Origin: Microbacterium paraoxydans
GTDB lineage: Bacteria; Actinomycetota; Actinomycetes; Actinomycetales; Microbacteriaceae
Length of the DNA stretch: 64,000 nucleotides
Direction of reading: 5' to 3'
NCBI RefSeq assembly: GCF_900105335.1
Contig: NZ_LT629770.1
Location: 3,286,001 to 3,350,000, forward strand
Under the pieces are notes generated by a model. That model made no database searches. It was not told the DNA's origin and was given only the letters and a program-made list of their open reading frames with translations. The translations under genes were made by a program, and so were the position numbers. Positions within the stretch are counted from its first letter, which is position 1, and each line of letters begins with the position of its first letter. Shown here one piece after another: positions 1-9,310 of this stretch.

Positions 1-854
1 GCCCGGGTGACCCTGTCGTGCATGAGGAGGTGGACGTGATCCCCCGCCCGTGCGGCGAGCGCCGACAGCAGGAGCGCCGCCTCCAACGCCGCATCGAGCC
101 GCGTGCCGTCACCGACCCTGGCGGCAGCCGTGCGCCCGGTGTCGACGATGAGGACCACATGCCGGTCCCGCTCGGGACGCCACGTGCGGAGCATCGTCGT
201 GCCCGCCCGCGCCGTCGCCCGCCAGTCGATGGAGCGCACGTCGTCGCCGCGGACGTACTCGCGCAGCGAGTCGAACTCGGTGCCCTGGCCGCGGACCTGG
301 ATGCTCGTGTTGCCGTCGAGCTCGCGCAGGCGCGCCAACCGGGAGGGCAGATGCTTGCGCGAGGTGAAGGCGGGGAGCACGCGGATCGCGCCGCGGACGG
401 GGTGCTGCGCCTGTCGGCCGGCGAGCCGCAGGGGCCCTCGGGAACGGAGCGCGACGAAGGCACTGACGAGCTCGCCCCGGCGCCGCGGACGCAGGGGGAT
501 GTCCACCCGCCGTCGTTCGCCGGGCGGGACGCGCAGGTGCTGCCGCTCGGATGGCGCTCCCGCGGTGGGCTGCCAGGCGTCGCGGAGGAGGACGTCGAGC
601 ATCCGCGTCCCCCGGTTCTGCACCGCCACGCTGACCGGGATCAACTCGCCGAGGCGCGCGCGCGACGGGACACGACGGGTGACGGTCGCCGCGCGCGGGT
701 CGCCTGCGAAGACGAGATCGACGGCGACGAGGAGGACGCAGAGACCGATCCACCCGCCCAGGACGGCGTAGGGTGGGAAGCCCGCCAGTCCGGCGAGGAC
801 CAGCGGCACGATGCCGACGGCGAGGGCGACGGCGAGACGGCCCGTGACGAACAC
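1..854 (-). CDS. DUF58 domain protein (partial, 3' end off window)
   Basis: Only the first 284 codons are present; the gene runs off the left edge. The GTG start at 854 lies immediately after the moxR stop codon (855-857), so the two are cotranscribed. The N-terminus has two hydrophobic stretches (about residues 5-50), then a soluble domain carrying the DUF58 signature REYVRGDDVRSIDWRATAR (about 198-216) and the start of a von Willebrand A-like strand (VVLIVDTGRT). DUF58 proteins nearly always follow a MoxR AAA ATPase, and the pair is thought to act on membrane or periplasmic complexes; the biochemical role is unknown. Family call is secure, function is not. Confidence 0.85.
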   Translation of the reverse strand, partial: MFVTGRLAVALAVGIVPLVLAGLAGFPPYAVLGGWIGLCVLLVAVDLVFAGDPRAATVTRRVPSRARLGELIPVSVAVQNRGTRMLDVLLRDAWQPTAGAPSERQHLRVPPGERRRVDIPLRPRRRGELVSAFVALRSRGPLRLAGRQAQHPVRGAIRVLPAFTSRKHLPSRLARLRELDGNTSIQVRGQGTEFDSLREYVRGDDVRSIDWRATARAGTTMLRTWRPERDRHVVLIVDTGRTAAARVGDGTRLDAALEAALLLSALAARAGDHVHLLMHDRVTR

Positions 855-1826
855 CTAGATCGGCACCCGGGTCTGCTGGACCACCGACGTCAGCACGGCG
901 TCCGCGGACACGCCTTCCATCTGGGCGTCGGGGCGGAGCTGCAGGCGATGCCGCCACACCGGGACGAGCATCGTCTGGACGTGGTCGGGTGTCACAGCGG
1001 TGGAGGCGTTCAGCCACGCCCAGGCCTTCGCCGCGGCGAGGAGGCCGGTCGAGGCGCGCGGGCTGGCGCCGAGCTCCACGGATGGCGACTGCCGGGTCGC
1101 CCGGGCCAGATCGACCACATAGCCGAGGACGTCGTCGGTCACGTCCACCCGGGCTGCGGCGCGCTGGGCGGCGCGGATCTCGTCGGCGCCGATCACCGCC
1201 TCCACTCCCGTGAGTTCGCGCGGGGAGAAGCCTTGCGCATGGCGCCGGAGCACGGCCACCTCGGCATCGCGTTCCGGCATGCCGACCACGAGCTTCATCA
1301 GGAAGCGGTCGAGCTGGGCCTCCGGCAGCGAATACGTCCCCTCGTGCTCGATCGGGTTCTGCGTCGCGGCGACGAGGAAGGGATCGGGCAGCGCGCGGCT
1401 CACGCCGTCCGCCGAGACCTGGCGTTCCTCCATCGCCTCCAGGAGCGCCGCCTGGGTCTTCGGCGGAGTGCGGTTGATCTCGTCCGCCAGCAGGATGTGG
1501 GTGAAGACCGGTCCCGCGCGGAAGTCGAACTCCCCGGTCCGGGCGTCATAGACGAGAGACCCCGTGACGTCACCCGGCATCAGGTCGGGCGTGAACTGCA
1601 CCCGCTTGGTGTCGAGGCCCAATGCGCGTGCGAACGAGCGCACGACCAGGGTCTTCGCCACCCCCGGCACCCCTTCCAGCAGCACGTGGCCGCGGGCCAG
1701 GAGCGACACCAGCAGGCCGGTGACCGTGCCGGCCTGGCCCACCACCGCTTTGTCGACCTCGGTGCGGACGCGGTGCATGGCCTGCCGCAGCGCGGCGTCG
1801 TCGGCGGGACTGTTCTCGTCGGTCAC
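855..1826 (-). CDS. MoxR-family AAA ATPase
   Basis: A 323-residue AAA+ ATPase of the MoxR type. Walker A is EGVPGVAKTL (about 51-60), Walker B is ILLADEINR (111-119), and the sensor region follows with AATQNPIEHEGTY. The open frame extends upstream, but the GTG at 1826 (VTDENS) is where MoxR homology begins. MoxR ATPases are chaperone-like and work with VWA-type partners; the abutting DUF58 gene downstream and the DUF4350/DUF4129 genes upstream form the usual actinobacterial MoxR membrane cluster. Substrate unknown. Confidence 0.9.
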   Translation of the reverse strand: MTDENSPADDAALRQAMHRVRTEVDKAVVGQAGTVTGLLVSLLARGHVLLEGVPGVAKTLVVRSFARALGLDTKRVQFTPDLMPGDVTGSLVYDARTGEFDFRAGPVFTHILLADEINRTPPKTQAALLEAMEERQVSADGVSRALPDPFLVAATQNPIEHEGTYSLPEAQLDRFLMKLVVGMPERDAEVAVLRRHAQGFSPRELTGVEAVIGADEIRAAQRAAARVDVTDDVLGYVVDLARATRQSPSVELGASPRASTGLLAAAKAWAWLNASTAVTPDHVQTMLVPVWRHRLQLRPDAQMEGVSADAVLTSVVQQTRVPI

Positions 1827-1875
1827 GGGGTCTCCTCGGCTTCGGTCGTGAAAGGGATGCGGGGTGGACGGATGC

Positions 1876-3060
1876 TCATGAGCGGCTTCCCGGGGACTGT
1901 GTGCTCGTCTCCACGGCTCTCTCCAGCTCGTCCAGGCGTCGGGCGAGGGCGACGAGCGCAGCGTCATCGCCGGGCGGCGGCCCCGCCAGAAGACTCTGCA
2001 GTGTGCCGCGGGGGATCCGGAGGCGATCGGCGGCGGCGTCGGCGATCTCGTCGGCGTCCGCATGCACGGCCAGCCCGAGACGTCGCGCGAGTCGTCTTCG
2101 GGTGCCTTCTCGGAGCGCTTCGGCGGCGTGCGGGGCGTCGGCGGCCCTGGCGGTGAGGCGGGCGCGTCCGTGCATGGTCTCCGACGCACGCACGGTGACG
2201 GGGAGCGTCTCGGCGACGAGCGGACCGAATCGCCGGCCTCGGGCGATTGCGACGGCGAGGCCGGCGGTGAGCAGCAGCAGGATCGCCGGCGTGACCCATT
2301 CGGGGGTGAGCGTGCCGAGGGTGTCGGGGGAGGAGGTCTCGATATCGGTGTCTTCGAAGGAAGGCACGTACCAGACGACCCGGTCGGTCTGCCCGAGCAG
2401 GGCGAGGGCGAGCGCGGCGTTGCCGTCTTCGGCGAGAGCCGCGTTGCTGAACAGCTTCACTCCCTCGACGACCGCGCGGTATCCGTTCCTCTCGTCGACG
2501 AGGACGGCCGCGGCGCCGTCTTCGCCGAAGCAGCCGGTGACGCCGTCGGCGGGGGTGAAGAGCCGATCGGGGCGGATGTCGCCGACCTCGGCGAAGGCGG
2601 GCATGGCGCACCCGGCTGATCGCGGCGACGCCGGGCCGGAGGCGTTCTCACCGATGGCGAGCTCGCTCAGCAGGTGCGTCCCGGTGGAGAGGAAGACGAC
2701 ACGGTCGGCCGGCGCGAGGAGATCCGCCAGCGCGTCGTCCGAGAGGGTGTAGGGGTTGGTCAGGACGAGGGTGCTGTCCGCGTCGAGAGCGGCGACGGCT
2801 GCGGCCCGGGAGCGGACGACCTCCACCTCGACCCCCTGATCCCGCAGGATCTCGGCCAGGGCGAGAGCGCCGGTTCCCGAGCGGCTCTCCGGATCGAGGG
2901 TGCCGCGCGCGCCGGGTCCGCTGGCCGCGAGCTGGGAGGCCGCGAGGGCGACCGCGATCACGAGTGCCGCGACGAGGAGCCATCCGAGGACGGAGGCGGT
3001 GCGACGCCGCGGACGCTCGGCGGTGCCGCCGGCGGCGAGGTCGGGTGCGGTCGTCGTCAC
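1876..3060 (-). CDS. DUF4350 domain membrane protein
   Basis: A 394-residue protein with a transmembrane helix near residues 20-45 and a second hydrophobic segment (VTPAILLLLTAGLAVAIA, about 255-275), separated by an extracytoplasmic-looking domain that includes LVLTNPYTLSDDAL, as in DUF4350. The GTG start at 3060 overlaps the DUF4129 stop codon as GTGA, which decides this start over upstream alternatives. The C-terminal third is charged and probably cytoplasmic. It lies between DUF4129 and MoxR and is probably a structural partner of that complex. No enzymatic motif is visible. Confidence 0.8.
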   Translation of the reverse strand: MTTTAPDLAAGGTAERPRRRTASVLGWLLVAALVIAVALAASQLAASGPGARGTLDPESRSGTGALALAEILRDQGVEVEVVRSRAAAVAALDADSTLVLTNPYTLSDDALADLLAPADRVVFLSTGTHLLSELAIGENASGPASPRSAGCAMPAFAEVGDIRPDRLFTPADGVTGCFGEDGAAAVLVDERNGYRAVVEGVKLFSNAALAEDGNAALALALLGQTDRVVWYVPSFEDTDIETSSPDTLGTLTPEWVTPAILLLLTAGLAVAIARGRRFGPLVAETLPVTVRASETMHGRARLTARAADAPHAAEALREGTRRRLARRLGLAVHADADEIADAAADRLRIPRGTLQSLLAGPPPGDDAALVALARRLDELERAVETSTQSPGSRS

Positions 3061-3698
3061 GCGGGCACCTCCTCGGGGCGGCGGGCACGGAGGCGCTCGT
3101 CGGTCGCCGCGAGGTGCCGGTAGTCGTCCTCGGTGGCCGGGTGCCGGAGATAGCGCACATCGTCGAAGCATGCGGCGGCGTGCCGGAGGGCGTCCGCCTC
3201 ATCGGCGAACACCGCGCTCGCGGAGCGGGCGAGCGATTGTGCGGTCGCGCCGGGCGCCGGATCGATGAGGTCGCGCTCGAGCAGGTTGCGGGCGATCGCG
3301 CGATACCGGAGCACGACGGCGGTGTCCCAGTCCTGCTGGCGTGCGCTGCGCTCGGCATCGGCGCGGAGCTGAGCGGCGCTGCGATCGTCGGCGGCGCCGA
3401 GCAGTTCTCCCTGGGGGCGGCGGACCGCTCGCGACCGTCGGGGTCGTCCCCAGACGATCAGCGCAGTGACCAGGGCCGCGGCGATGAGGACCGTGACGAC
3501 GACGAGTGCGGTCGGGCCGACGTTCGCCCCGTTGTCCCCGCTGAAGAGGTCGGTGAGGAATCGCATCACATCGCGGGCGAGCAGATCGAACCAGGTCGGC
3601 TTGGCGTCCGCGTACCGCGGGTTGGACAGCTCCTCCTCGGCCCAGCGTCGTGCCTCATCCCCGTCCGGGACGAAGACGTCGTCGAAGCGCCGCATCAT
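3057..3698 (-). CDS. DUF4129 domain protein
   Basis: A 213-residue protein with one central membrane helix (about residues 46-68, VGPTALVVVTVLIAAALVTA) and a C-terminal DUF4129 domain in which QQDWDTAVVLRYRAIARNLLERDLI and the YLRHPATEDDYRHL region are visible in part. The start at 3698 is chosen because it gives an ATGA overlap with the upstream gene's stop; an in-frame ATG at 3728 would give a 34-base overlap. It is part of the MoxR/DUF58/DUF4350 operon. DUF4129 is often found in transglutaminase-like or MoxR-linked membrane proteins; its role is unknown. Confidence 0.8.
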   Translation of the reverse strand: MMRRFDDVFVPDGDEARRWAEEELSNPRYADAKPTWFDLLARDVMRFLTDLFSGDNGANVGPTALVVVTVLIAAALVTALIVWGRPRRSRAVRRPQGELLGAADDRSAAQLRADAERSARQQDWDTAVVLRYRAIARNLLERDLIDPAPGATAQSLARSASAVFADEADALRHAAACFDDVRYLRHPATEDDYRHLAATDERLRARRPEEVPA

Positions 3699-5041
3699 GG
3701 CTGCGGGGGGCTGCCCGGAGCCGTCCATCCGCCTCCCGCCTCGGCGGGGGGTGAGGCCGGAGGCGCCGGTGCGGGCGGGGGCGGCGGAGCGAAAGCCGGG
3801 GGAGCGGCCGGCGCCGTCTGCGCGCCGGGCGCGGGCGGCGGCGCGTACCCGGGGGGACCGTAAACCGCGGGACCGTACCCGGGGGTGCCGTATCCGGGGG
3901 TGCCGTATCCGGGGGCACCGTATGCCTGCGTCATCATGACGTGCTCCGGCACCTGGCGCGGCGGGGGAGCACTGGAGACTGCTCGCGAGGGATCGACCGC
4001 GAACGGATCGCCGAGCTGCTCCTCGGGGACGCCGAGGTCGCGGCGCTCGACATGGGAGAGGAGGGCCTGGTCCAGACCCTCGTAGCGCATCCGGCAGTCG
4101 AGGTAGACGAGCACGCCGCCGGTGCTCTGCACGACGATGGCGATCGCCTGCAGGATCAGCAGGAGAACCTGCGGGGCGAGGAGGGCGAAGACGTACCCGA
4201 CCACCGCGCTCGGCTCACTGGCGCCGGTCGGCGCGATGACGGTGCCGAGGAACGAGGAGAGCATGGCGGTCGGGAAGCTGACCACCTGCATCGCCAGGCC
4301 CATGATCAGGCTGATGAGGAACGTCACGCCGAATGCGACCCAGAAGCGGCCGCGGGTCAGGCGCCAGGAACGCACGAACGCCTCGCGGAAGCGGGCGCGC
4401 TCCAGCACGAGGATCGAGGGGACGAGCAGCAGCTTGGTCGACAGCCACACGGTGAGCGGGATCGCGGCCAGGCCCAGGATGACCACGACGAGCACGACGA
4501 TGCCGATCATCTCCGGGGTGCCGCCGAGGCCGCCGGCGATGAGCGCGCCGATGACGCCCGCGACGATCGCGAGGCCGCCGAAGAGGGCGACCACCGAGAG
4601 GGAAGCGAAACCCGCGAGCCGCCAGAACGCCGGGGCCATCCGGCGCCACAGCATGCGCAGCGTGGCCTTGACGCCGACCGTGGCGTAGCCGACCTCGGCG
4701 GCCACGACGCCCTGCATGATCGCGGTGAACGCGATGGACGCGAGCCCGACGAGGAGTCCGGCGAGGAGGTTGATGGCGATCGTGCCGGCGAACACGGCCT
4801 CGAAGTCGGGGGAGGAGGGGGAGACCGTCTCCAACCGGGAGAACGTCGTGAACAGGACGACGCCCATCACCCCGGCCGTGGCGATGACCACGATGAGCTG
4901 GATGACGACGGCGAACCCGAACAGGACCTTCGGGTTGTGCCGCAGCGCCGCGAAGGCCTTGCCCAGCAGCATGCCGAAGGTCAGCGGGTGAAGGGGGATG
5001 ATGCCCTTCCGGGGAGCTGGGGTCCACGTCTGGCCGCTCAC
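3695..5041 (-). CDS. Polytopic membrane protein with Pro/Tyr-rich tail
   Basis: A 448-residue protein with about six long hydrophobic segments between residues 30 and 310, similar in pattern to the membrane domain of glycerophosphodiester phosphodiesterase-type proteins (FxEAFVRSWRLTRGRFW is typical), but with no phosphodiesterase domain. The last ~110 residues are low-complexity Pro/Ala/Gly with YGTPG repeats. GTG at 5041 has a strong GGAGGGAGG ribosome site; an ATG at 5068 in frame lacks one, so 5041 is preferred. First gene of the minus-strand MoxR cluster and divergent from mtrA. Function not recognised. Confidence 0.75.
   Translation of the reverse strand: MSGQTWTPAPRKGIIPLHPLTFGMLLGKAFAALRHNPKVLFGFAVVIQLIVVIATAGVMGVVLFTTFSRLETVSPSSPDFEAVFAGTIAINLLAGLLVGLASIAFTAIMQGVVAAEVGYATVGVKATLRMLWRRMAPAFWRLAGFASLSVVALFGGLAIVAGVIGALIAGGLGGTPEMIGIVVLVVVILGLAAIPLTVWLSTKLLLVPSILVLERARFREAFVRSWRLTRGRFWVAFGVTFLISLIMGLAMQVVSFPTAMLSSFLGTVIAPTGASEPSAVVGYVFALLAPQVLLLILQAIAIVVQSTGGVLVYLDCRMRYEGLDQALLSHVERRDLGVPEEQLGDPFAVDPSRAVSSAPPPRQVPEHVMMTQAYGAPGYGTPGYGTPGYGPAVYGPPGYAPPPAPGAQTAPAAPPAFAPPPPPAPAPPASPPAEAGGGWTAPGSPPQP
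3873..3923. repeat. 15-bp tandem repeat encoding YGxPG
   Basis: Three consecutive 15-base units plus a partial fourth, with one or two substitutions each, inside the Pro/Tyr-rich tail of the membrane protein. In frame, so copy-number change would alter only tail length. Confidence 0.9.
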
Positions 5042-5123
5042 GGGCCTCCCTCCGTCGTGCGCTCCCATCGTGTCATATCCTCGCGCTGAGGCGCAGACCT
5101 GCGGAGGGCGGGACTCGGTGCCA

Positions 5124-5129
5124 TAAGGT
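5124..5129 (+). promoter_or_regulatory. -10 element before mtrA
   Basis: TAAGGT, seven bases before the mtrA ATG; no ribosome binding site fits between, so a leaderless mRNA is inferred. Confidence 0.5.
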
Positions 5130-5136
5130 AACAGTT

Positions 5137-5817
5137 ATGACCTCACGCATCCTTGTGGTCGACGACGACACCGCGCTCGCCGAGATGATCGGCATCGTGC
5201 TGCGCACGGAGGGATTCGAGCCGGTGTTCTGCGCGGACGGCGCGCGCGCCGTCGACGAGTGGCGCGCGCAGCGTCCCGACCTGGTGCTCCTCGACCTGAT
5301 GCTCCCCGGTATGGACGGCATCGAGATCTGCACGCGGATCCGCGCCGAGTCGGGGGTGCCGATCATCATGCTGACGGCACGCAGCGACACGGCAGACGTG
5401 GTGCGCGGTCTCGAGGTCGGGGCCGACGACTACATGGTCAAGCCGTTCAATCCCAAGGAGCTCGTGGCGCGCATCCGCACCCGGCTGCGGCCGACGCCGC
5501 AGGCCTCCAGCGAGCAGCTGCGGATCGGCGACCTCACCGTCGACGTGGACGCGCACGAGGTGCGCCGCGGGACGACGCCGATCGCCCTCACACCGCTGGA
5601 GTTCCAGCTCCTCGTGGCCCTCGCCTCCAAGCCGCAGCAGGTGTTCTCCCGGGAGATGCTCCTCGAGCAGGTCTGGGGCTACCACTACAAGGCCGACACC
5701 CGGCTCGTGAACGTGCACGTGCAGCGCCTGCGGGCGAAGGTGGAACTCGACCCGGACAACCCCAAGATCGTCATGACGGTCCGCGGCGTCGGCTACCGCG
5801 CCGGCAGCGTCACCTAG
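5137..5817 (+). CDS. mtrA: Response regulator MtrA
   Basis: A 226-residue OmpR/PhoB-type response regulator. The receiver domain (1-115) has acidic residues D9/D10, phosphoacceptor D53 (LVLLDLMLPGMDG), T80 and K102 (VKPF). The C-terminal winged helix (about 130-225) contains LTPLEFQLLVALA and the recognition-helix region TRLVNVHVQRLRAKVE. MtrA is the essential envelope/cell-division regulator of Actinobacteria; identity is supported by the following mtrB and lpqB. Eight bases separate it from mtrB. Confidence 0.97.
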   Translation: MTSRILVVDDDTALAEMIGIVLRTEGFEPVFCADGARAVDEWRAQRPDLVLLDLMLPGMDGIEICTRIRAESGVPIIMLTARSDTADVVRGLEVGADDYMVKPFNPKELVARIRTRLRPTPQASSEQLRIGDLTVDVDAHEVRRGTTPIALTPLEFQLLVALASKPQQVFSREMLLEQVWGYHYKADTRLVNVHVQRLRAKVELDPDNPKIVMTVRGVGYRAGSVT

Positions 5818-5824
5818 GGACCCC

Positions 5825-7504
5825 ATGGCCGCGACGACAGCGACCACGGCCGTCGCCGTCCTCCGCGACTGGCGCGGTTGGCCGGACGTGCTGGCGGCGC
5901 TGTGGCGACGGTCGCTCCGGTTCCGCACCCTCGCGATCACCCTGGTCGCCACGTCGTTGGCGATCTTCATCACGTGCGTGACGATGGCGCTCGTCATCCA
6001 GAACGACCTCTTCGTGTCCCGGAAGAACGTCGCGCTGGAGGACGCACGGCGAGCGGTGGACCAGGCGCAGTCGCTCCTGGATGTGGCGGAGGTGGGCGAC
6101 GATCCCGCCGCTCTGACCGATCTGTGGAACGGCATCCCCGACACCCTCTCCCGGACGTCGAGTGCCGACCTGCTCGCCGGCTTCAAGGTCCAGGACGGCT
6201 CGGGGGCGGTCCGGCTCAACGGCTTCACCGCCGGGCTCACGCCGGATCTGCTGAGCCCCGAGCTGCAGGCCAGGGTTCGCGAGTTCGACGACCGGCAGGC
6301 CTGGCAGTCCGTCGCCCTGCCCACGGAGGACGGCGGCGTGGTGCCGGGCATCGTCGTGGGGCAGCAGCTCCAGGTGCCGCAGGCCGGATCCTTCGAGATC
6401 TACTTCGCCTACGACCTCGCCGACGCCGACCAGACCCTCGTCTTCGTGCAGCGCACCCTGTGGATCGCCGGGATCGGGCTGGTGGCCATCGTCGCGGCCA
6501 TCTCCTGGATCGTGCTGCGGACGGTGTCCACTCCGATCGTCCAGGCAGCGGAGACGAGCGCACGGCTCGCGGCGGGCGATCTCGGGGTGCGGCTGGAGGT
6601 GCACGGTGAGGACGAGCTCGCGACCCTCGGCCGCTCCTTCAATGCGATGGCCGACAGCATCGAGGCGCAGATCAAGGAGCTCGGCGAGCTGTCCATGGTC
6701 CAGCAGCGCTTCGTGTCCGACGTGTCCCACGAGCTGAGGACCCCGCTGACGACGATCCGCCTCGCCGCAGACATGCTCAACGACCAGCGCGACGAGTTCG
6801 ACCCCACGACCGCACGCACCGCCGAGCTCCTGCACGCGCAGGTGCAGCGGTTCGACACGCTGCTGGCCGACCTGCTGGAGATCAGCCGCTACGACGCGGG
6901 GTCCGTGCAGCTCGAGCTGGAGGCGACGAGTCTCGCGCAGCTCGCCGAGGACGTCATCGAGCAGATGCGGCCGCTCGCGGAAGGACACGGCACGGAGGTC
7001 CGTCTGGTGGCGCCGGGGGGTTACTCGCCGGTGGACATGGACCCGCGCCGCGTGCGGCGGGTGCTGCGCAATCTCATCGGCAACGCGATCGAGCACGGAG
7101 AGGGACGCCCGGTCGTCGTCACGGTGGACAGCAACCAGCACGCGGTGGCGGCGGGTGTCCGCGACTTCGGGCTCGGCATGGACCCCGGGGACGCGGAACG
7201 GGTGTTCGATCGTTTCTGGCGGGCCGATCCGTCGCGTCAGCGCACCATCGGCGGCACGGGGCTCGGTCTGTCGATCGCCCTCGGCGACGCCACACTGCAC
7301 GGCGGGACCCTGGCGGTCTGGTCGGAGCTCGGCGTCGGCTCGCACTTCGTGCTCACCATCCCGCGCCACGACGGAGTGCTGGACGGTCCGAGCCCGATCC
7401 CGGTGGAGCCGCAGGAGCCGCTCGCCGAACTCGGCGATGCCACGCAGCCGATCTCCATCGCCGAGGCGTACTCCGATCTGCTCGACGGGAAGGATCAGTC
7501 ATGA
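5825..7504 (+). CDS. mtrB: Sensor histidine kinase MtrB
   Basis: A 559-residue membrane histidine kinase. Two transmembrane helices (about 36-59 and 211-232) flank an extracytoplasmic sensor domain; then HAMP (about 233-285), HisKA with phosphoacceptor H302 in FVSDVSHELRTPLTT, and a HATPase domain with N box (RNLIGNAIEHG), G1 (DFGLGM) and G2 (GGTGLGLSIA). MtrB phosphorylates MtrA and in Actinobacteria is controlled partly by LpqB. The next gene, lpqB, starts inside the mtrB stop (ATGA). Confidence 0.97.
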   Translation: MAATTATTAVAVLRDWRGWPDVLAALWRRSLRFRTLAITLVATSLAIFITCVTMALVIQNDLFVSRKNVALEDARRAVDQAQSLLDVAEVGDDPAALTDLWNGIPDTLSRTSSADLLAGFKVQDGSGAVRLNGFTAGLTPDLLSPELQARVREFDDRQAWQSVALPTEDGGVVPGIVVGQQLQVPQAGSFEIYFAYDLADADQTLVFVQRTLWIAGIGLVAIVAAISWIVLRTVSTPIVQAAETSARLAAGDLGVRLEVHGEDELATLGRSFNAMADSIEAQIKELGELSMVQQRFVSDVSHELRTPLTTIRLAADMLNDQRDEFDPTTARTAELLHAQVQRFDTLLADLLEISRYDAGSVQLELEATSLAQLAEDVIEQMRPLAEGHGTEVRLVAPGGYSPVDMDPRRVRRVLRNLIGNAIEHGEGRPVVVTVDSNQHAVAAGVRDFGLGMDPGDAERVFDRFWRADPSRQRTIGGTGLGLSIALGDATLHGGTLAVWSELGVGSHFVLTIPRHDGVLDGPSPIPVEPQEPLAELGDATQPISIAEAYSDLLDGKDQS

Positions 7505-9219
7505 GCACGCGCATGAGGAGTCGATTCGTCCTTGGCGCCGCACTGGCGTTGGTCGCGCTCCTGCTTCCCGCGTGCGCCGGGCTGCCGACGAGCGGAGACG
7601 TCGCCGTCGGACTGGAGCTGGGGGAGTCGCCTGACGACGTCGATGTGCTCCCGGTGGCCTCCGGTCCCGTGGCGGGGGCGGGGCCGGAAGAGATCGTGGA
7701 GGGGTTCCTCGAAGCCGGCATCACCACCTCAGACAACTGGGCGACGGCCCGGGAGTTCCTGGCCCCGCCGCTGCAGCGCAGCTGGCGGCCTTCGGCGGGG
7801 GTTTCCATCGACGCCGGGCCGGAAGCCCGCACGTTCACCTCCGACCTCGCCGACGACCAGGTCGAAGACGCCGAGGAGGCCGAGGTCCAGGTCCTGCTCG
7901 AGCTGGTCGCGAGCGTCGACGACTCCGGGGCGTACAGCGGCGCCCCCGGCGATTCGAGCGTGCCGTTCGCTCTCGCCCGTGGCGAGGACGGCGAGTGGCG
8001 GATCACCGAGGCACCGGACGGCGTGGTGATCGACCAGAGCAGGTTCCCGAACGTGTTCGAGGGATACTCGCTGCAATGGTTCGATGCGCGCTGGTCGCGG
8101 CTGGTCCCGGACATGCGATGGTTCCCGCGGCGCCAGAGTCCGGCGACGACCGTCACGCAGGCACTCGTCAGCGGCACGCCGGCGGAGTGGCTCGATCCGG
8201 CTGTGCAGACGGCTTTCCCCGCAGACGTCCAGCTGGCCCAGGACGCGGTGCTGATCACGGGGCAGGCGGCGGAGGTGGCGTTGACGCGCCCCGCGGCGAG
8301 CCTGGACGACACCACCCTGGCCCGGATGCGCACACAGCTGCAAGCCACTCTGAAGGCCGCGGGGGTGAACGTCACCCAGGTGCGTTTCAGCGTCGACGGC
8401 CGAGCGCTCGATGCGGGGGTCGTCGACGTCGTGGGCACCACGCCGGAGCCGGGGACGCTCGTGCTGAAGGACGGCAGGTTCGGTCGCATCGTCGGCGACG
8501 AGATCGCGTCGATCCCCGGGATCAGTGCGCAGATCCAGGCCGTTCCGCAGCCGATCTCGGCGATCGACGTGGCCGCGGACGATGCGACCGCCGCGTTGCA
8601 GCTGAACGACGGCCACGTGTACCTGGCGACCGAGGATGCCCGCAACGAGCTGGACGCGCGCCCGGGTCTCGTGCAGCCGTCCCTCGATCCCTATGGCTAC
8701 GTGTGGTCGGTGCCCGCGGGAGCGCCACAGGCACTGCTCGCGGTCGGCCCGGACGTCGTCGGGCACGAGGTCGCCGGCGCGTGGCCGAACGCGTCGGCCA
8801 TCTCCGACATCCGGGTCGCCGCGGACGGCGCCAGGGTCGCGGCGGTGGTGCGCGTCGGCGGCCAGCTCTGGGTCGTCGTCGCGGCGATCGTCCGGGACGG
8901 CGCCGGGGTGCCCACAGAGCTCGGTGAGGTACGACAGCTCATCCAGCTCACCGAGCCGTCGACCGGGCTCGTCTGGCTGGGACCCGATCGGCTTGCCGTG
9001 CTCACGGACTCCACGACGCCCCGGTTGATCGTGCAGCCGGTCGGCGGACCGGCATCGGCGGAGAGCGCGCCCAGCGATGCCGCGTCCATCGCCGGTGCCA
9101 GGACTCCTGCGGGCGTGCGCATCCTGGACACCACGGGGCAGTTGTTCGCGCACGCCGGTTCGGCGTGGCGGGAGATCGCCGAAGAGGTATCCGTCCTCGC
9201 CACACGCGCCGGCGAATGA
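7501..9219 (+). CDS. lpqB: Lipoprotein LpqB
   Basis: A 572-residue lipoprotein with a signal peptide ending in lipobox LLPAC, lipidated Cys25. An N-terminal GerMN-like region (about residues 215-320) precedes a C-terminal beta-propeller-like domain, the usual LpqB layout. In mycobacteria LpqB binds the MtrB sensor domain and modulates MtrA phosphorylation and cell division. The start overlaps the mtrB stop by four bases, so mtrA-mtrB-lpqB is one operon. Confidence 0.95.
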   Translation: MSTRMRSRFVLGAALALVALLLPACAGLPTSGDVAVGLELGESPDDVDVLPVASGPVAGAGPEEIVEGFLEAGITTSDNWATAREFLAPPLQRSWRPSAGVSIDAGPEARTFTSDLADDQVEDAEEAEVQVLLELVASVDDSGAYSGAPGDSSVPFALARGEDGEWRITEAPDGVVIDQSRFPNVFEGYSLQWFDARWSRLVPDMRWFPRRQSPATTVTQALVSGTPAEWLDPAVQTAFPADVQLAQDAVLITGQAAEVALTRPAASLDDTTLARMRTQLQATLKAAGVNVTQVRFSVDGRALDAGVVDVVGTTPEPGTLVLKDGRFGRIVGDEIASIPGISAQIQAVPQPISAIDVAADDATAALQLNDGHVYLATEDARNELDARPGLVQPSLDPYGYVWSVPAGAPQALLAVGPDVVGHEVAGAWPNASAISDIRVAADGARVAAVVRVGGQLWVVVAAIVRDGAGVPTELGEVRQLIQLTEPSTGLVWLGPDRLAVLTDSTTPRLIVQPVGGPASAESAPSDAASIAGARTPAGVRILDTTGQLFAHAGSAWREIAEEVSVLATRAGE

Positions 9220-9310
9220 CCCTTCCTGCACGGAACGGGATCCCTCTCGATCGATCTCACCGCTGCCACGGGATGACACGCGAGCACGTTTCCGGCGGCA
9301 GGATCTCCGC

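Noticed and set aside
18..2156. 712-codon open frame on the plus strand over DUF58/MoxR
   Set aside because: Arg/Gly-rich antisense shadow; the minus strand carries clear family motifs in these positions.
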